Source of the DNA: Puffinus mauretanicus
Taxonomy: Eukaryota > Chordata > Aves > Procellariiformes > Procellariidae
NCBI GenBank assembly: GCA_023333565.1
Contig: JAJKFH010002646.1
Span: 1,674,001-1,738,000 of the forward strand
Direction: 5' to 3'
Length of the DNA: 64,000 nucleotides
Positions 56,861 to 64,000 of the stretch are shown here, in pieces (the stretch's first letter is position 1; every line of letters starts with the position of its first letter). The notes under the pieces are model-generated. The model saw nothing but the letters and a program-made list of their open reading frames with translations. It searched no databases and was not told the origin of the DNA. A program made the translations under genes and the position numbers.

Positions 56861-59800
56861 CTGGCAGCATGTGGAGGTGAGCGCTTGTCTATCACTATGA
56901 AGAATGGTCCTGACCTACAGTGCTGCACAACTTTCAAGTCTGGTCATCAAAAGAAAATGGAAAACTTACTCATTTATTTTATACCATAACAAAAGTTTCA
57001 ATTCTTATCTCTTTTTTGTGCTCTTCCATCTCTGCTTTGACACGATCCCAGGATTTTCCCAGTCACAGCAGTGCATGTGTTTCTTCTTTCAGTTTATGGG
57101 AACAAAAAAACGTTATGTCCTTTCAGATTGTGTTGAAACAGGACACTGATGGCAGAGCAGCATTAATGATGATGCTGGCATTGTTTTAGACCACAGTGGC
57201 ACTGGAAAACATGACAGTAGTTTGTTATCCCTGAGCAGAGGAAAGAACAATTGCTCCTGGTCTTTGGGAGAAAATTAATGCATGGAGCTTGCTTCATCAT
57301 CTGCTGATTGCTGGGAAAGAAATGGTAAAGTATGGAATGAGATGATGAGTGGGGATGGGGAAGTTTGGTGAGAAACCCCTCTAACATTTTGGGCTGCCTG
57401 GTCTGTAGGAAATTCTTATACAATCTGATTTGGGAATAGCAGCCCAAATTTCACTTTGTAGTCCAAAGAACCCTTTCCATCTGCTGTACTTCAACAGCCA
57501 GACACGTATTCATAAAACTTCAGAAGTGGTCTGGATGTATTACTGTTCCTGGACACACAACAAACTTCCTAAGCCTGTGTTGTTGGCCTGTTTTTTTTTT
57601 TTTTTAAAGTTTGGCTGTCTCCAAGGAAGTTGCCTTATCAGAGCCAGTTTTAGCATGAATTACCCTGCTTTGCTAGAGTCAAGGACAAGAGGCCTGGATT
57701 TACCATGGAATCTGGGAAGGGTTCAGTGTACTGGAAACTGGCCACTGATGCCTTGGTAATTTGTTGACGTTGATTGGCACACAGGGGTTTTTACTTAGTA
57801 CATGAGCAGCGGAACGCACTACAGTGCATCCCTGGTAGCACACATTAAGAACAAATTCTGTGGGAAGCCAGTCAGCTTAGTTTCCTGTGAACAGTAAGAA
57901 ATGTACAGTACGACCTAGCATATCGCTAAATGTCACAGCCCCCTCTCACACATCCTCTATGCTACATCCAGTCCCAAATTCATCATCCTTTCCTATCACT
58001 TCACTCCCAATACTTTCAGCTCTCTTCCCTCGTTCCTTGGCTACGGGCTGGGCAAACCCAAGCAGCTGCAAAATGTATGAGTCACTGTGCTTTCCCGCTA
58101 TCCCATGTAGATGCAGGATAACCTACAGTCTGGCTTAACAGCATCTCAACATTGTCCTCTCTGGGGGCAGATAGGCTCTGTAGGCTGCTAAGCCCCGGTT
58201 ATCCTCTGAACTACCTGAGTGCTCTCAGCCGCTGTATAGGTGGCAGTCTGGGCTCCTAGCACTTCCTGCCGAGTACTAGACATGCGTTCTCCTCTCTGGT
58301 CTTCTTTGGCAAGACAAAACGTGTATGTTGTTCCTCTCCATGGAAGGAAATTATTTCAGTAACAGCCTTCCACGCAGAGCTGAAACTGAAAATTGTAACC
58401 GTTTCTAGAACATGAATATCTACATACATTTGCATATCCTTATTCACACATATATATATATACACCTAATACAGAAATGTTTGCAGATTTCATCCCTGTG
58501 TGGGAGGTTGGCACTTCATGAAACCATTTCACAATGCATCAAAACTTGATAGATAACAATTATAATAAAATATTTTATGCAGTAAAACTACAGCTAATAG
58601 TGTTTCTTCTGGAGTTTGGTTAGTTTATAAATATTTTATATCATTTTGAAACCTGAAAATGTTACAGGCAGATCAAGAGCAGTAAAAAGCAAATATTAAT
58701 GTCTCATCTCCACTACTGAGAAGTTGTTTAGCAAATGCACGTTTTTTGTGGTCATGAAAGAGGAATCCTGATGTGACACACCAAACTGTAAAAGAACTGA
58801 TAGTATCTGCTGGAACTATACCCCAAATCCAGCTAGGCCAGTGTCCTTCATCTGACGGAGGTATCACCCAGTGCTTTGGTAGAAGTCCCCTTGTAGCAGG
58901 CATCGTGGAACAACGGTGGGACAATTTTCTGTTTCAGTCTTCCATTATCTCTTACCATGGTCTTACAGTTTAGCTTTTAAGCATATCTAGTTTTTCAGTA
59001 CAGTTCTCTTTCAGGCTCCCTGTTTCTCTCAACTGGTTGAGAGAAGTGTACAATGTCTTGTACACTAAATAAATTGGCAAGAGGCAGAACTAACATGCAA
59101 AGGTTTAAATTAGCTTTGGAAACAATTTAAGGAGCATTTGATCAGCTGGTCCTTTGAATTTTTTTCTTACAGTTGATTTTTAATGCTCTGATTAGTCAAG
59201 AGGACTTGTAGTTTTCCTAAGTGGAAAAAGATAGTCAATAAAAAGATAAACATCATTAAAGAAAGTAATACAGAGAATAAATTTAAGATACTAGGCACCT
59301 GATCAGCTGTAACATTTCTACTGACTTTAATGTATGTGAGACTGAATCCAATGTGAATAAAGATTTTTTTTTTTCCTCATTCCAAATACTCAACTGAAGC
59401 CATAAGAAGGCATGTTGGGAATTTCCCATTTGTAGTAACAATGTCATTATGCTTTTACAGTAATGGGACAAGAAAATGTGAAATGCTGTCCAATACAGTT
59501 GTACTTCTCAGTGGAGAAATCAGTCTTATGCTTAGTTCTGTTTTCAAAATTTACAGTCATAGGTGAATCCTTGCTTTTACCTATTCATACAGCGTTCAAT
59601 CCTATTCATATGTTATTTTTATGACTTTTATTTCCACCTGAAATTCTAATATGAACAGCATCTAATTTGCATGATCTGTATCCCGCCCTCTAATTGCATG
59701 TGCCAAAACAAGAGGTTGGAGGACTACGTCATTCTTGGTTTCTCCCCAGGTATGCACAGTTTGCTGTATCCCTGACATTAAAAAACAATTCCTGGCCAAA

Positions 59801-62800
59801 TATAGCCCATATTTCTTACTCTTCTTACCCAGCTGAGGCTCATGCAGTTTCTGTTCCTCGGAGTGTTTGCTCTTCTACTTGTAGGCTGTATTGCTGTTCT
59901 GCGACGGTCACAGAACTGGCACAAAATGTTTCCTTTGCATCATCAGTAAACAATGGGAAGAATTTGGAGAATACATAGAGCCTAATACTCAGTAATCAAT
60001 GTTCTCTCAGTTTATGGTCAACAGTGTTCAGAAGGCTGTGTCATATGAACTAAAACACGTCAGTTGTGGCTGAAGTGTGTTTAAGAACAAGAAAAACAAG
60101 GAAGAGTGCAAGAACAATGAAGATTGTGTGTGTGAATGAATTTATAGTTGGCTGATGGTGGGGAATGCCAGTTACTGCATGGAGTAAGGAATTAGGGTCT
60201 GCAGAGGACAATAGTAATTAAAAATTTCTTTGGAAATATACTTGTACACATACCCCTTACATACTTCTTGAGCAAGAATCAACTCAAATGCGATATACTC
60301 ACATAGTTTACCTCTCTAAAGAAGTCTACAAGTATTAATATTCTTGGACGCCAATCTGAGATATTTTTAAAGGCAAAGAAACGTGGATACTGCGTGCAGC
60401 CTGAGAAAGCATCAGAGCAAAGACTAAGCACTGAGGCCCCGTTCTGCTCTCCAGGCTGCTGACACTGTTGCTGTGGGTTCATTGTTGCATTAACATGTGC
60501 CTGTCCTCTCCCTCAAAGAAGAAATAGGTATCAGTAGAATTTTGGAGAAAGTATATATTACTCTTACAGTAAAAGGAAAGGATTATTTTCATTGCACATA
60601 CAAGACAATGCAAGCTGAAATACATGAAGAGAATCAACGATGAACACAAGCATCCTGGCCAGGACAGCACATAACATCAACAACAGTTTGCACAACTGGA
60701 GACATCTGAACAAAATCTGAGATAGCACTGCTCAGCCAGATGAAGGTCAACCTGTTTGTGAAGGAAAGAGTCTGTTTCTCAGGCTCCCTAGCAATCAACA
60801 TCTGCAGGCTATTTCATGCAGCACAGAGCCACATGTCAGAAAAAGCTACATAACTGGGCTCCAATAAAGGCCACAGAGGAGGAGAGAGAAACGGGAGAAG
60901 ACTGATAAGCTGCATCTATCAGTTAGACTGAGGTGAAAACAAACACACACGGTCCTCAGGCAAGTGACTTCTTAGAAACATCAGCTAAACCCCTGATTTT
61001 AACACACTAAATCACTTGTGTCACATCCAGACTGTCTACTTTGTCAGTTCTTACGCATCTTCCTCAGAACAAGTATCTCTGCATGTGACTGGAATAAAAC
61101 TTCTCGGAAGGAGCAATCTCATCAGTGCTTGTGCAACACCTTAGGTTTTTTTAACCACTTTAAACTGGTTCTTTTCTGTAACACTCCCTTGGCGCAACTT
61201 GAGTCTATTTCCTCTTGTCTGATCTTTTGGTTCTGACCACAGATGAAAGATGCTAGCTTTAGGACTAAAACAGAAGGCTGTACCTCCACATATATAAGCC
61301 CCACAGCTAAAGCAAGGCATGTAGAGCACCCAGTGCATGCATTTTCAAACCCAACTGGTACCCACCAACTGGGCACCTCTCAGCCAGAGACCAGCTCTGC
61401 AGGCTCTGCAGTCTTCACCCTGGTTTTCTGAGGGGCAAGAACTTCTCAAACTTCAAGAAATATTGGTGGCTGCAAACTGGCTTTAGCTGTAGCTCAGAGT
61501 CCTGCAGCCTCCTCCCAGATATTTACCTCAACGCGTTGGGGACTCATGAAGCCTCTTGCCGTAGATCCCCTGCCTGAGCTGGCCAAACTGTCCACGCATC
61601 ATCAGGCATGAGTAGCATTTTTCTATCATCTCCTATTTCTCATACTGATGGCTTTTGTAGTATTTCTCACAAAGTAATCTGGAAATATGCATCAGGCTGT
61701 TTTCTAATGCCCCCAAACTGGTTTGTGAATTAGGTACATTAAGAGTACTAGTCTTCAACTTAAGAGATACGGAATCTAAGACATATGGGGTATTTCAGTC
61801 TCAGCCAGAAATGGGATCAGAAGTGGGAAAACCTGCTTACCTTCCAGTTCTGCTCCCCTGATGCATATTCTTGGGAGCTGCGATTCCAGGATGAGTCATG
61901 CCAGAAACTCTCCTGTATCTGAGACAGCTTGATGCCGTAAAGGGTCAACAAAGTGAGACAGCTGCTCTCAAGTGCAGGAAGCAAGTGTTTCGTTGAACCT
62001 CAAAATCCATGCCATCTTCTGAAAGTAAATAAAAAGCAGATAGATATTTCAGAAAGAAAAAATGAGCACAAGGCAAACACCTTCACCTTAATCCAAGCCC
62101 CAGGGATGCAGGACTTGGTAATAAAATGTTCTTTAGCAGCGCTTCACCTCTATAAATCTGAAATCACTTTAAAAGGAGGCCAGTACATTATCTTCATCCT
62201 ATAGATGGGGAAGCTAAGCCCTTGGACGTGGAATGAGTTGGCCAAAACCAGACCTGGGTCTGCCTGTATTGGATTAGACCCGTTTAATCCAGACAAAAAA
62301 AGCTGTCTGTGACTACAACCACCAGACACATCACAGGGAAGTACAAGAAAACCCACATTACATGTGTTGACAAATCTGCCTGTTTACAATATTGTACGCT
62401 GCAGAAGTGAGGTTCATGCAATCGGTAAGTTAAATCTTCAGTCCAAAAAAAAAGCCATAGGAAATTATTTTTTCTTTCCTTTTATACGATACAAGTAGGT
62501 TATGGAAATGTGTGCTACAAAAAAGATGCAAAAGCTCAGAATTGTAGTTTTAAATTACACCATCAATGTCATGCAAACCACCCTGAAATTAGGGAGCCAC
62601 TTAAAGAGCTTAGTTAATCTGCCATGTCTCTGAAAGCTGCAACTCAAAGGACATGAAACCTTGTCTTTAACTATTGAAATGCAAAGAAAGAAAGTCACAG
62701 AGAATATAAGGAATTTGTATAACACTGACATGGATAAATTTCAAAACTGGTGTAACACCCAGGGAAATTTGCTCCTTGGTTATCTGAGGCGCAGATAGTG

Positions 62801-64000
62801 AGATTCAGCTGAAACCAGAGGAAGCTGTGAATGGCTTGCAAGGCTTGTTTTGACTTACAGGGGACTTCAGAATCATCAGGGAGACAGAAAAACCCACTGC
62901 TGATCTTGAGAGATCTCACGGAAAACAGCCCCAAACTAGAAATGAAACTAAATATTTATTAACACCCAAGTCTAATCAAACTAAAAAACACCCTCTCGCA
63001 TGGAAATAGCAGAGGAAGACACCTGTCCGATAACACCTTTCCGTCAGATGCAATTTTAATCCATTTTTATTTTGCATTTTTCCATTGGTTAGAAGTCATA
63101 CTATCATCATAAGTCTCCCCTGAGTGAGCTGAAGGGGTTCAGCAGTACACCTTAGCACTCCGATTAGGATTTCTACTGAATAGTGTGTCAAAAGGATGAC
63201 ATTTTACATAGCTGCATGATTATCTTAAAATTAGAATTTTAAGAACTGTTGTAGTTAGATAGGATCTAAGATTTGTTGGAACTATAAATTTAAATTAATT
63301 GACATCACTTAAAAGTACACAACCATTTTATTTTAATCTTAATTATTGTTAATGCACTTATTAAGAGCCTTCTGCTAAGGCTGACCACTTGTACTTCATA
63401 ATAAAGAGAATACCAAAAGTCTTACCTGGCATTAAAGAGCTGCCATGGACATGAATGCTCTACGCGTGGATATTAAAGACAATTCCTATCACGCTATATG
63501 ATAGTAAGAATACATAGAGATAATGGCTGACCTTGGGTGTGTCATTTAAACTGAAGATTCAGACATGATCTCACATCATCAGAGTTGTAAGGACAACATG
63601 GCTCATTACAAATTATCCTTTAGAGAGCAAGTAATTATGTCCTGCCTAGCACTAGACTATTATTAAATGTGCTGTATTAACACAACAACATTAAATAGAG
63701 CTCCGAGTCTAAATTATCCTGACACACAAAGTATTCAAGTGTTACATTCAAGTGTTACCTTACTTCAATAATCTGCATGTTCCAGGTCATTTCTGCAACT
63801 GGTCTGATTAAGAAAGGCCCTTTCTGCACAGTATCCAAGAACATGAGCAGGGTCTAGCAATGTACTAAAGCTATTAGCATGAAGCAGCAGTTTTTACATG
63901 ACTTGAAGTTTTTCTTGCCTTTCCTGCAATAGGAAAGGTACATACCACTCCAAACGATAGGCTCTGACCTGCACTTTCTGAGGAACAGAAGCAGTTCTAC
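56861..64000. other. Intergenic, no gene seen
   Basis: AT-rich sequence with a T15 run (57591-57605), a short TA microsatellite (58450-58463), a possible MIR remnant (62183-62262) and a small direct repeat attcaagtgttac (two copies within 63731-63760). No SMAP1 exon, expected next by synteny with human, was recognised. Confidence 0.6.
62183..62262 (+). repeat. Possible ancient MIR-like SINE remnant
   Basis: tacattatcttcatcctata then gatggggaagctaagccctt and gagttggccaaaaccag resembles the MIR core (tattatccccattttacaga, tgaggaaactgagg, acttgcccaaggtc). Divergence is high and the call rests on memory of the consensus. Confidence 0.45.

Noticed and set aside
48786..64000. Search for the first exon of SMAP1, expected downstream by synteny.
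   Set aside because: No CpG island and no ArfGAP-like zinc-finger coding sequence was found; the gene probably begins beyond the window.

Overview
The window looks like avian nuclear DNA. The evidence is spliced vertebrate genes with GT-AG introns, several truncated CR1 LINE 3' ends, and solo-LTR-like repeats of a type I associate with neoavian birds. The species is not determinable. Most of the window is AT-rich intron and intergenic sequence; only about 4 kb is coding. There are no bacterial features, no CRISPR array, and no tRNA or rRNA that I could recognise.

Layout. (1) Positions 1-38.8 kb hold the 3' part of FAM135A on the + strand. I see twelve coding exons, the first cut by the window edge, with a terminal stop at 37590 and a 3' UTR. 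Together they encode 1226 residues. The largest exon (about 2.3 kb) encodes a long, disordered, Ser/Glu-rich middle region. The last seven exons encode a DUF676-type alpha/beta-hydrolase (lipase-like) domain with a GHSLG nucleophile elbow and plausible Asp and His partners. (2) Positions 38.8-42.6 kb are intergenic and carry a full-length solo LTR with a perfect 5-bp target duplication. (3) Positions 42.6-43.35 kb form a CpG island that is the promoter of SDHAF4. It contains a striking 36-bp perfect inverted repeat with a 3-bp loop. (4) Positions 43.04-48.8 kb hold SDHAF4 (C6orf57) on the + strand: three coding exons, 100 residues, the mitochondrial assembly factor of succinate dehydrogenase. 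(5) Positions 48.8-64 kb are about 15 kb in which I find no gene, only simple repeats and a possible MIR remnant.

The order FAM135A then SDHAF4 on one strand matches the arrangement I know from human 6q13, where SMAP1 follows; no SMAP1 exon is seen here. The two genes are neighbours by synteny and I know of no shared pathway. Repeats of interest are two LTRs of one family in the same orientation flanking FAM135A exons 10-12, a different LTR-like element 165 bp upstream of exon 11, and a decayed CR1 reverse-transcriptase fragment in intron 7. I found no convincing undescribed system. The best candidates for a second look are the SDHAF4 promoter palindrome and the LTR insertions.
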